Position numbers and translations under genes: made by a program | Shown: piece after piece, positions 9,114 to 16,482 of the stretch | Position numbering within the stretch: position 1 is the stretch's first letter | Layout: every line of letters starts with the position of its first letter | Notes under the pieces: generated by a model | Told to the model about the DNA's origin: nothing | The model's input: only the letters and a program-made list of their open reading frames with translations | The model's database searches: none | Assembly: GCA_964551735.1 (NCBI GenBank) | Contig: CAZKEF010000008.1 | Coordinates: forward strand, 107,655-171,654 | Direction: 5' to 3' | Length of the DNA stretch: 64,000 bases | Source of the DNA: DAOUAT01 sp964551735 | GTDB lineage: Bacteria; Chloroflexota; Anaerolineae; CG2-30-64-16

Positions 9114-9345
9114 AATGGAAGATGAACTGCGGCCAGAATATGATCTGCGCGATCTACTAAAAGGTGGTGTCCGGGGCAAGTATGTGGCACGCTATCGTGC
9201 CGGCACCAATCTGGTGTTGCTCGACCCTGACGTAGCCAAAGCCTTCCCAAACCAGGCGGCAGTGAACGAGGCGCTTCGCCTGGTGATCCGTTTGGGTGAG
9301 ATTCAGCACAGCCAGAAACACGCGCCGGCCGGAGTAAGACCCTGA
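9091..9345 (+). CDS. Antitoxin of the BrnT toxin
   Basis: 84 residues from 9091 (overlapping the toxin end) or 76 from the ATG at 9115, which begins one base after the toxin stop and gives the usual family start (ELRPEYDLRDLL). Motifs: RGKYVARYRAGTN, VLLDPDVAKAFP and a C-terminal N-EALRLVIRL ribbon/helix segment, as in the small antitoxins that pair with BrnT, PIN or HigB-like toxins. It probably binds DNA and represses the promoter at 8731. The 3' end has a decayed duplicate at 8062-8139. Confidence 0.85.
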   Translation: MNKSYPGEMEDELRPEYDLRDLLKGGVRGKYVARYRAGTNLVLLDPDVAKAFPNQAAVNEALRLVIRLGEIQHSQKHAPAGVRP

Positions 9346-9371
9346 CAATGCTGAATGCGCCGCTAAGGTCA

Positions 9372-9413
9372 TATCAACAATCTATCAACACTCGCGTTGA
9401 TAGATTGTTGATA
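9372..9413. repeat. Perfect 17-bp inverted repeat between convergent genes
   Basis: The 17 bases at 9372-9388 are exactly complementary to 9397-9413 with an eight-base loop. It sits between the antitoxin end (9345) and the convergent RecD2 end (9441), so a bidirectional terminator is likely despite the lack of a T-run. Confidence 0.75.
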
Positions 9414-9440
9414 GATACTCGGCTTGCTGATACATCAGCC

Positions 9441-11660
9441 TCATACTACCTTCTCTAACCTGGTTGCCAGCGCCGTATACCGTCGCCGCACTTTGTCGTT
9501 CCTGACCGCCACGGCGATCGCCTTCGAGTCGCCCACCAGCACCACCAACTTACGCGCGCGGGTGATCGCCGTGTACAGCAGATTCCGCTGCAGCATGATG
9601 TGGTGGCTGTTCAAGACCGGCACCACCACGGCCGGGAATTCGCTGCCCTGCGACTTGTGGATCGTGAGCGCGTACGCCAGGGCCAACTCGTCCAGCTCGA
9701 ACGCCTCATAGCTGACCACGTTCCCGTCGAAGTCCACGGATAGCCGCTTCTCCTCGGTACTGACGGCCAGCACCCGGCCGACGTCCCCGTTGAACACGTC
9801 TTTAGCGTAGTCGTTGACCGTCTGCATGACGCGGTCACGCTCACGCAGAACGCGGCCACCGCCGACCTCCAACTCATCGAGGTTGCCCCACTGCGGATTC
9901 AGCGCGTCCTGCAGGCGGGCGTTCAAAAGCGCCACACCGGCCTCTCCGCGGTGCATCGGGCTGAGCACCTGGATGTCATCCGGGCCGAAGCCGAAGCGCG
10001 CCGGGATGCGCTCGCACACCAACTGCTCGATGATCTCGGCCGCCCGGGCCGGATCGTCCGTCCGGGCCAGGAAGAAGTCGGTGGCCTCCGGATCGTCGGT
10101 GACCGGTGCCTGGCCGCGCACGACGCGATGGGCGTTGTCCACGATGTAGCTCCCGGCCGCCTGGCGGAAGATGGTGTTGAGCCGGATCAGCGCCGCGTTG
10201 GACAGGCCGCCCTCGATCGCCGCGATCACATCGCGCAGCACGTTGCCAGGGCCGACGCTCGGCAACTGATCCACATCGCCGACCAGCACCAGGTGCGCAC
10301 CCGGCCGGATGGCCCGGACCAGGCTGTAGGCGAGCAGCAGGTCGAGCATGGAGGCCTCGTCAACGATGACCAGGTCGGCGTCCAGCGGGTTGGCCTCGTT
10401 CCGGGCGAAGCTGAACAGGCCATCCCGGGGCTGGACCTCGAGCAAGCGGTGGACCGTCTGGGCGAGCTGCCCGGTTGCCTCGCTCAGGCGCTTGGCCGCA
10501 CGGCCGGTGGGACAGGCCAGCGCCACGTTCACCCCGCTGGCGTCTGACAGGCGGATCACTGCGCCCAGGGTGACGGTCTTGCCCGTGCCCGGGCCGCCGG
10601 TCAGGACGGTCAGCGGCCGGGTGAAGGCGGCCTCCACCGCGGCCGCCTGGCGTTCGGTGAGGGCGAGGCCGGCGTGCCCCTCGGTCAGCACGCGGCGCAG
10701 CAGCCGCCAGTCGAGGGTGCGGAAGGTCGCCAGCCGGTCGCCGCCGGCCCTTGCCAGCAGCGCCAGGCGCTGAGCCAGGCCGACCTCGGCGGTGTGGAAC
10801 CAGGTGCGGTAGACGGCGTGCTCGGGCTCCGGCCCGGCGCCGGCCGGCGGGAGCCACTCCTCGACCAGGCCATCTTCGTCGCGCAGGCGCTGCAGCAGGA
10901 TCTGCTCAGCCAAAGCCGCCTCCACGCCGAGCAGAAGGACCGCCCGCGTCACCAGCTTGTCGAAGGGCAGATACACGTGGCCTTCGTGGCCGGCCAGCTC
11001 CAGGGCGTGCGCCAGGCCGGCCGCCACCCGCTGCGGCACATCATGGGGCACGCCCAGCGCCTGGGCGATCTTGTCGGCCGTCTGGAACCCGACGCCGGGG
11101 ATGTCGCGCGCCAGGCGATACGGATCGGCCTGCACCAGCGGGATCGTCTGCTCGCCGTACTCCTCGTAGATCTTGGCCGCCAGGCGCGGGGAGACGCCGT
11201 GGCCCTGCAGCCAGATCAGCGCGATTCGGGCCGCCTGCTGGCTCTGCCAGGCCTCGGTGATGGCCGCCGCGCGGGCCGCGCCCACGCCGGGGACCTCCCG
11301 CAGCCGCTCGGGCGCGTGGTCGAGCACGCCGGCGGCGGCCATGCCGAAGTGGGCGACGATCCGCTCGGCGAGGACCGGACCGACGCCGGGGATGTGCCCC
11401 CCGCCCAGGTAGCGCGTCAGGCCGGCCAGGCTGGTGATCGCCGCGGGCCGCACCTGCGCGACCTTGAACTGCCGGCCGTAGCGGGGATGCTCGATCCAGT
11501 CGCCGATGAGCTCCACGGCGTCGTCCGGCGCGAGCAGCGGCATGACGCCGACAGCCGTCACAAGGTCGGCGTCGTCCAGCTCGAATTGGACGACCGTGTA
11601 GCCGGTCTCCTCATTGCGAAAGGTCAGGCTGCAAACCGTGCCGCGCAAGGTTTCAGGCAT
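9441..11660 (-). CDS. recD2: RecD2-like ATP-dependent DNA helicase
   Basis: 739 residues, the usual RecD2 length. An N-terminal OB-like segment (RGTVCSLTFRNEETGYTV) is followed by helix-hairpin-helix repeats with IPGVGPVLAERI and VPGVGAARA, then a superfamily 1B helicase core: Walker A GGPGTGKT near residues 352-359, VIVDEASMLD (motif II), GDVDQLPSVGPG (motif III) and TIHKSQGSEF plus the VAITRA-like YTAITRARK (motifs V-VI). It unwinds DNA 5' to 3' and acts in repair or replication-fork processing. It stands alone, not in a recBC operon, as expected for RecD2. Confidence 0.95.
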   Translation of the reverse strand: MPETLRGTVCSLTFRNEETGYTVVQFELDDADLVTAVGVMPLLAPDDAVELIGDWIEHPRYGRQFKVAQVRPAAITSLAGLTRYLGGGHIPGVGPVLAERIVAHFGMAAAGVLDHAPERLREVPGVGAARAAAITEAWQSQQAARIALIWLQGHGVSPRLAAKIYEEYGEQTIPLVQADPYRLARDIPGVGFQTADKIAQALGVPHDVPQRVAAGLAHALELAGHEGHVYLPFDKLVTRAVLLLGVEAALAEQILLQRLRDEDGLVEEWLPPAGAGPEPEHAVYRTWFHTAEVGLAQRLALLARAGGDRLATFRTLDWRLLRRVLTEGHAGLALTERQAAAVEAAFTRPLTVLTGGPGTGKTVTLGAVIRLSDASGVNVALACPTGRAAKRLSEATGQLAQTVHRLLEVQPRDGLFSFARNEANPLDADLVIVDEASMLDLLLAYSLVRAIRPGAHLVLVGDVDQLPSVGPGNVLRDVIAAIEGGLSNAALIRLNTIFRQAAGSYIVDNAHRVVRGQAPVTDDPEATDFFLARTDDPARAAEIIEQLVCERIPARFGFGPDDIQVLSPMHRGEAGVALLNARLQDALNPQWGNLDELEVGGGRVLRERDRVMQTVNDYAKDVFNGDVGRVLAVSTEEKRLSVDFDGNVVSYEAFELDELALAYALTIHKSQGSEFPAVVVPVLNSHHIMLQRNLLYTAITRARKLVVLVGDSKAIAVAVRNDKVRRRYTALATRLEKVV

Positions 11661-12063
11661 GCGCGCGGCCCGGAGGCAGACGACGCCAGCGCCCCTGCCC
11701 TGCGCCCGGCCACGCGCGTGCTCCTATCAGGTGTGAATATGTCAAGTGCCTCAACATTCGTTTCACCGAAAAACCAAAAATCGGCCCATATGGACGGCAG
11801 AATGCCACACATTTGATACGCGGAGAGCCGCTCGACTTAGCGCCAGCCATATCGAAGACTGCGCGGTACACATCCGTGCCAATAAGCAAGCCACCGCTGA
11901 GAATAAGTAACGTTTGGGTCCCCACCATATCGCGGCGTAACAAGACTCCACAAACGACGAACTTTGACGCTTCTTCTGCGCTATGCTAGTATTGAGGCGG
12001 TTCTCTCTTACCAAAATGCTGCACCTCTATCGTTGTTGCGCCCTGCAAACAAGGAGTCCAATG
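11661..12063. other. Intergenic region between RecD2 and LRR genes
   Basis: About 400 bases between divergent genes. Apart from the rightward promoter at 11964-11992 I see no gene, hairpin or repeat that I can support. The composition is more AT-rich than the flanking genes from about 11730 on. Confidence 0.5.
11964..11992 (+). promoter_or_regulatory. Promoter of the LRR gene
   Basis: TTGACG at 11964-11969, 17 bases, TAGTAT at 11987-11992 with an upstream TGC (extended -10). The coding start is about 70 bases downstream, after an AAGGAG site at 12051-12056. Confidence 0.65.
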
Positions 12064-13884
12064 ATGACGCTTCGCCCCGCTCTACTCGCACGCCTTTTGA
12101 TCATGGTGTTTTTGCTGCTCCCCGGTGCTCAGCCAGCCGCCTCAGGCCAGGTCGATTCGGACCCTGCCCTTCTTTCGGCGCCGACCGCCTTCTCTTGCGA
12201 TTCCGTAACCGAAATCCCAAAAACCGAGTGCGAAGCACTCGTGGCGCTATACAACAGCACCAATGGACCAGGGTGGAACAACCAGACAGGCTGGCTGCAG
12301 ACTAACACGCCTTGCAGTTGGTTTGGCGTGAGCTGTATCAGTGAGCGTGTGACGGCGCTCAGTCTGTACGGTAACCAACTGACCGGTCCTCTGCCGCCCA
12401 GCCTGGGGAACCTGACCGGACTGCAAAGTCTCGGCCTGAGCATCAATCGCCTGAACGGTCCGATCCCGTCCACTCTGGGAAATCTGACGAATTTGACCAA
12501 CCTCTGGCTGAACAACAATCAATTGTCCGGCTCCATCCCACCAGAACTGGAGGGTTTGACCAAACTTCGGTACTTAGGACTGGGGGGTAACCAATTAAGC
12601 GGCGTTATCCCAGTCTGGCTGGGAAACCTCACGAGCTTACAAAATCTCTTTCTGGGTGGTAACCAACTGAGCGGCGTTGTTCCGGCTGAATTGGCGAGCC
12701 TTAAGAACCTTCAGGTACTCCGATTGGACGGCAACCAACTGACCGGCGTGATCCCACTATGGTTGGAAGGCCTCACTAAGTTGAAGGAGCTCTGGCTGTC
12801 CGACAACCAGTTGTCAGGCGAGATTCCACCCCAACTGGGGAATCTTACCGGGTTGGAGTGGCTTTCTCTGGCGGATAACCAGTTGTCAGGAGTTGTCCCA
12901 CCAGTGTTGGGCAACCTTGTCAAGCTGCAGTTTCTTTATCTGAGTGATAACCAACTGACCGGCCCCATTCCACAGTCGCTTGGAAGCCTTAGTGATTTGC
13001 GATGGCTTACATTGAACGACAATCAGCTAACCGGAGAAATCCCTGCCGAGTTGGGTAACTTAGTCAACCTGACCGAGCTCCGTTTATGGAGCAATCGGTT
13101 GACCGGTTCCATTCCACCCGAACTGGGGAATCTTCGGAAGCTTCGAAATCTATACTTGTGGAGCAACCAGCTGACAGGGAATATCCCGCCGGAATTGGGA
13201 GACCTTGCTGAGCTGGAGTGGTTATATTTGGCAAACAACCGACTGACCGGTACCATCCCGGCGGAGCTTGGGCGCCTCACTAATGTCAGAGGGTTGGATC
13301 TGTCAACTAATCAATTGAACGGCCTTGTGCCTCTGGAATTGGGCGAACTTACGACGCTAAAATTCTTCAGCATTCATCGCAATCCATTGAGTGGCCCGCT
13401 GCCGGCGACGCTCACCAGCTTGAATCTGACCCGATTCTGGTTCGATGAGTCTGATGTCTGCGAGCCAGGCGATGCTGCGTTTCAAGCCTGGCTCAGCGGT
13501 ATTTCTGATTTGCACAGCACTGAAGTCATCTGCGGCACACAGGCGATCAGCGGCTCGGTCTGGGATGACCTCAACCGCGACGGCAGCCAGGATGCTGACG
13601 AACCACCTCTGCCAGGTTTGACGGTCACGTTGACTGCCAACGCCGGTTCGCTCCTGTCCATCGCGGCCGGACGCCAGGTCACCACCGGCGCTGACGGCGG
13701 CTATCGCTTCGGATTCGTTTCCCCTGGCGCTTATACCATCGCAGTTACGGGGCCAGGGGGGTATCTACCAACTATGCCTGGCCCGGTGGCAATCACAGTC
13801 CCGGTGGGTGGGGACGTTACCGTACCGCCTATTGGTTTGGCAGAGGCGCCAGTGCATGTGTGGTTGCCCTTGATTCGACGTTAG
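12064..13884 (+). CDS. Secreted plant-type leucine-rich-repeat protein
   Basis: About 606 residues. The start at 12064 (or the adjacent ATG at 12061) is favoured by AAGGAG at 12051-12056 and by the signal peptide that then begins the protein (basic start, long Leu/Ile/Val core, AxA-like cleavage near AASG). Next comes an LRRNT-like CEALVALYNSTNGPGW segment, then about 15 repeats of the 24-residue plant-specific type (LxxNxLxGxIPxxLGNL), a Cys-bearing cap, and an SdrD-B-like domain (GSVWDDLNRDGSQD, about residues 495-590). The C-terminus HVWLPLIRR resembles the short tail of Chloroflexota exported proteins. Extracellular; a ligand-binding or adhesion role is inference. Confidence 0.92.
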   Translation: MTLRPALLARLLIMVFLLLPGAQPAASGQVDSDPALLSAPTAFSCDSVTEIPKTECEALVALYNSTNGPGWNNQTGWLQTNTPCSWFGVSCISERVTALSLYGNQLTGPLPPSLGNLTGLQSLGLSINRLNGPIPSTLGNLTNLTNLWLNNNQLSGSIPPELEGLTKLRYLGLGGNQLSGVIPVWLGNLTSLQNLFLGGNQLSGVVPAELASLKNLQVLRLDGNQLTGVIPLWLEGLTKLKELWLSDNQLSGEIPPQLGNLTGLEWLSLADNQLSGVVPPVLGNLVKLQFLYLSDNQLTGPIPQSLGSLSDLRWLTLNDNQLTGEIPAELGNLVNLTELRLWSNRLTGSIPPELGNLRKLRNLYLWSNQLTGNIPPELGDLAELEWLYLANNRLTGTIPAELGRLTNVRGLDLSTNQLNGLVPLELGELTTLKFFSIHRNPLSGPLPATLTSLNLTRFWFDESDVCEPGDAAFQAWLSGISDLHSTEVICGTQAISGSVWDDLNRDGSQDADEPPLPGLTVTLTANAGSLLSIAAGRQVTTGADGGYRFGFVSPGAYTIAVTGPGGYLPTMPGPVAITVPVGGDVTVPPIGLAEAPVHVWLPLIRR

Positions 13885-14069
13885 GCTCGTGATGACTGTT
13901 CGCACTTTCGATAGGCATCACACGGTCTGATTCACGATAACCGACCAGGGCAGGTCCGGGAGGACCCGCAGCAGCGTAGTTGCAGGTCTGTGCCCCGGCT
14001 TTCGCCAGTCATGCGCCGAAAAAACCTTTGCATCGCTGAAGTAGGAATCAGCTTTCGATGCCGCGTGCT

Positions 14070-14306
14070 TCAGCGCCGATCATTGCTGCCGCCGGCCTCC
14101 CCGGCCGCGCGCAGCAGCCGGCGGTACTCCTCGATGCCGAGAATGGCGACGAACGGCTCGTGGCTGCGCTCGACCAGGTAGTGCTGGCCCTGGTAGTGCG
14201 CCCGCTCCAGGTACTTGGCCAGGTCGGTCCGCAAATCCGTGACCGAGATCGTGACGCCGCTCGGCTTGGGCCGCGTCGTTGAACTATGCGCCATTCTCCC
14301 TCTCAT
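14070..14306 (-). CDS. Phd/YefM-family antitoxin, orphan
   Basis: 78 residues from 14306 (74 if it starts at 14294). The pattern VTISVTDLRTDLAKYLERA, then VERSHEPFVAILGIEEYRRLL, is that of Phd/YefM antitoxins, which bind DNA with the N-terminus and a toxin with the C-terminus. No toxin gene lies next to it on either side, so it is an orphan or a regulator. It is the first gene seen on entering the leftward mobile block from the left. Confidence 0.8.
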   Translation of the reverse strand: MRGRMAHSSTTRPKPSGVTISVTDLRTDLAKYLERAHYQGQHYLVERSHEPFVAILGIEEYRRLLRAAGEAGGSNDRR

Positions 14307-14540
14307 GCGCCGCTGAAGTGCGCCTGACCGGTCAGGGGTAGGCCTGCCGTCCTCAGACGCCGGACCGCCATCTCTGCCGCCGGTGACGCAGCCGCCCGGC
14401 GCCCTGCGCCAACGCCCGGGCCGCCTTGCGGCCGGGGCCTCCCGCGGGCGCGGCCTCCGCCCCCGTCCTCTCCCCGCCGGCTGCTAAGCCAAGGGCGAGA
14501 GGCGGGTGGCGGCTGCGCCCCGCCCTGGCCCCCTGGGCCA

Positions 14541-14942
14541 CTATCCGGCCCGCTGGGCCGCCCCCCGGTTGCCCGCCGGCTTCCCGCCCCGGCTGCTGGC
14601 CTTGTGCCGGCCGACCAGCTCGCGCATGGCGTCGGTGACCGTCAGGTAGATGACGCGGTCCACGACCACCACCGCCACCGGCGGCCCGCCGTCGCCGGAT
14701 GGGGTCGAACGCAGCCAGCCCTCGATGGTGACCTCCAGGTCCCCGTCGGTCAGGCCCCAGTAGGCCAGGGCGTCCGGCGCGTGCTCCGCCGGGAACAACA
14801 CGCAGTGATGGCCGCCGAACGCCTGGTGATCGGTAATCAGGGTGGCCATCGTGTACATGCCGGTCAAATCGCCGGCCTTCACCTCGGCGGCCCGCAGGTC
14901 CGCCAGCTTGCCGCTCAGCACTACGCCGTTCTGCCGTTTCAT
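14541..14942 (-). CDS. SSB-like OB-fold protein
   Basis: 133 residues starting MKRQNGVVLSGKL. The layout, a short strand, V/L-x-G-K-L, a helical or loop insertion, TDHQAFGGHHCVLF and EVTIEGWLRS, then VVDRVIYLTV, fits a degenerate single-stranded-DNA-binding OB fold. A paralogue at 26538-26897 shares VKRQN...LIGKL, TDHPAYGGHHRVLF, EVTVDGWLRS and VVADRVMYHV. The true SSB of the element is at 21724-22134. Role in replication or recombination of the element is inference. Confidence 0.7.
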   Translation of the reverse strand: MKRQNGVVLSGKLADLRAAEVKAGDLTGMYTMATLITDHQAFGGHHCVLFPAEHAPDALAYWGLTDGDLEVTIEGWLRSTPSGDGGPPVAVVVVDRVIYLTVTDAMRELVGRHKASSRGGKPAGNRGAAQRAG

Positions 14943-14997
14943 CGCGTCCGCCGGTGCTCCTCGTGCGTTTGCTGAGCCATCACGTGCAGGATGTGAA

Positions 14998-15486
14998 TCA
15001 AGCCTTCCTCCCCAGCAAGATCTCCGCCAGCGCCGCCCGGTGGGGCAGCAGCCAGCGGGTGCGGATCGCCGCCCATTCGGCGGCCGGGATCTCCCCGCGC
15101 GCCAGGCGCCAGCGGGCGGCCTCCTCCGGCCGGAGCGACCAGTCGTCGTCCAGGTGCTCGATGGCTGCTCCGCAGCAGCGTGCCCCGAGCAGCGCGCCGA
15201 AGACCCCCTCCGGGTCGGCCGCGTCGCGGCGGTAGGCCAGCTCCAGGGCCAGCTCCCAGCGGGCATGGTCGCCGGCCAGGTCCGGCCGGGGATCGGCCCA
15301 GGGCGGGTCCGGCGGCGCGGGCCTGAAGCGGCCGCACAGGTCGAGCACGGCCCGCAGCGCCGCAAAGTCAGCGCTCCCGGCCGGCTCTGCGGCTGGCGGC
15401 GGACCGGCGAAGAGCGGGCCGAGATCGGCCGAATCGGCGCCAGCGGGCGCGGCCGCCGGAAGAGCGATCCGCCGCGGCCGCTTCAC
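14998..15486 (-). CDS. Hypothetical protein of the mobile block
   Basis: 162 residues, family not recognised. The N-terminal third is Ala/Pro-rich and probably disordered; the C-terminal part is helical with RWRLARGEIPAAEWAAIRTRWLLPHR, an E-W/R-rich pattern. Its ATG overlaps the stop codon of the upstream gene (ATGA at 15483-15486), so the two are translationally coupled in the leftward operon. Confidence 0.65.
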   Translation of the reverse strand: MKRPRRIALPAAAPAGADSADLGPLFAGPPPAAEPAGSADFAALRAVLDLCGRFRPAPPDPPWADPRPDLAGDHARWELALELAYRRDAADPEGVFGALLGARCCGAAIEHLDDDWSLRPEEAARWRLARGEIPAAEWAAIRTRWLLPHRAALAEILLGRKA

Positions 15487-16028
15487 CCCACCGCAGGTCC
15501 TGCCGGGCGGCCATCCGCGTCGTGGGTCGCGCCAACTTCCGGCGCGGCCTCTGCCGCGGCGCCCTCTCCCCGCGCCCGCAGCTTCAGCCGGCGTTCAAGC
15601 CACCAGGGCACGGGCAGCGGGCCAGGATGGGCGGCCGGCACCGGCGACGGCGCATGCTCCGGCCGCGGGCCGGGTTCGGGCAGCGGACCGCCCCAGGCCC
15701 GCGCGGTCAGCGCGCCCGGCACGCGCGGCGCTACCGTGCGCGGGTCCACCGCCTCGCTCGGCGCGTGGTTGCGGTAGATTCCTGCGGGTTCACCATCGCG
15801 GTCGCCGGCCATCAGATAGAAGACCCGGCGGGCGAAGACGTAACCGGCGCCGTCATTGGGCGCGTTGCTCCGCAGCTCGGCGTAGCCGACCATGCGCCCC
15901 ATGCGCCACCCGGCCGGCTTGCCGCGGCGGCGATGCGTCAGGAAGATCGTCTGGCGCACGTAGTCCAGGCCGGCGATGTCGGCGAGCCAGATGATGCCTT
16001 CTTCATCGGCGAGCGCGCTGGCGTCCAT
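15483..16028 (-). CDS. Hypothetical protein, possibly DNA-binding
   Basis: 181 residues if started at the ATG at 16028 (MDASALADEEG); the frame is open further upstream, but that part is repeat DNA (16099-16469) and is unlikely to be coding. The first 60 residues (IIWLADIAGLDYVRQTIFLTHRRRGK) look like a compact fold with a possible helix-turn-helix; the C-terminal half is Pro/Arg/Ala-rich. Downstream gene overlaps by four bases. No family assigned. Confidence 0.6.
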   Translation of the reverse strand: MDASALADEEGIIWLADIAGLDYVRQTIFLTHRRRGKPAGWRMGRMVGYAELRSNAPNDGAGYVFARRVFYLMAGDRDGEPAGIYRNHAPSEAVDPRTVAPRVPGALTARAWGGPLPEPGPRPEHAPSPVPAAHPGPLPVPWWLERRLKLRARGEGAAAEAAPEVGATHDADGRPAGPAVG

Positions 16029-16098
16029 GGCGATCCTCCTCGTTGCCTCGTCCACCCTCCTGGGGGCTGCTTTTCCGTCTCCGCTTTTTCCTGTTCTC

Positions 16099-16214
16099 GC
16101 GGGAATCCAGGAATCGCGGGAATTTCTCCACAGTTTTCGCGTTGCAAGGTCAGTGTATCGTTGCCCTTGTAATACAAAAGTCCTGGAAAATTCCCGCGAT
16201 TCCGGAATTCCCGC
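16099..16214. repeat. Long inverted-repeat element, copy A
   Basis: The arms 16099-16124 and 16189-16214 are 26 bases long and complementary at 24 positions; each arm contains two GCGGGAAT-type units. About 64 bases separate the arms. Copy B at 16355-16469 has an identical left arm and a similar centre (CTTGTAAT, AAAAGTCCTGGAAAATT). It lies in the 454-base gap between the primase-helicase and the next gene. Confidence 0.85.
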
Positions 16215-16354
16215 GGGGCAGCGTCCTTGCTGCCCCGCTTGCCCGGTCGCACCCGCTGCTGGACAGCCAGCGCTGCCGCACACTCGACACCTGAACTGTG
16301 CCGGGCCGTGTTCCCCCCATGAGGGGGTTTCGGTCTCCTCTTGCCTTCTCCGGC

Positions 16355-16469
16355 GCGGGAATCCAGGAATCGCGGGAATTCTGTGACATTTTCGCGTTGC
16401 GGGGTCAAGAAGTCGCTGCCCTTGTAATGCAAAAGTCCTGGAAAATTCCCGCGATTCCCGAATTCCCGC
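16355..16469. repeat. Long inverted-repeat element, copy B
   Basis: Left arm 16355-16380 is identical to that of copy A; right arm 16444-16469 differs at one or two positions. Same orientation as copy A and starting 256 bases later. The pair could be replication-origin iterons, a miniature transposon present twice, or a structured-RNA element. Apparent open frames across it encode repeated SREFSRTF-like peptides and are a by-product of the repeat. Confidence 0.85.
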
Positions 16470-16482
16470 GGTGCATGGGTGC

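Noticed and set aside
10674..11816. A 380-codon open frame on the plus strand opposite the RecD2 gene
   Set aside because: High GC makes long antisense frames common; it lacks family motifs, while the minus strand encodes a complete helicase.
11653..11943. A leftward frame in the RecD2/LRR intergenic region
   Set aside because: No ribosome site, no motif, and the end overlaps the RecD2 start.
14353..14541. A 62-codon leftward frame between the Phd-like antitoxin and the SSB-like gene
   Set aside because: Ala/Gly/Arg-rich translation of a GC-rich spacer without ribosome site.
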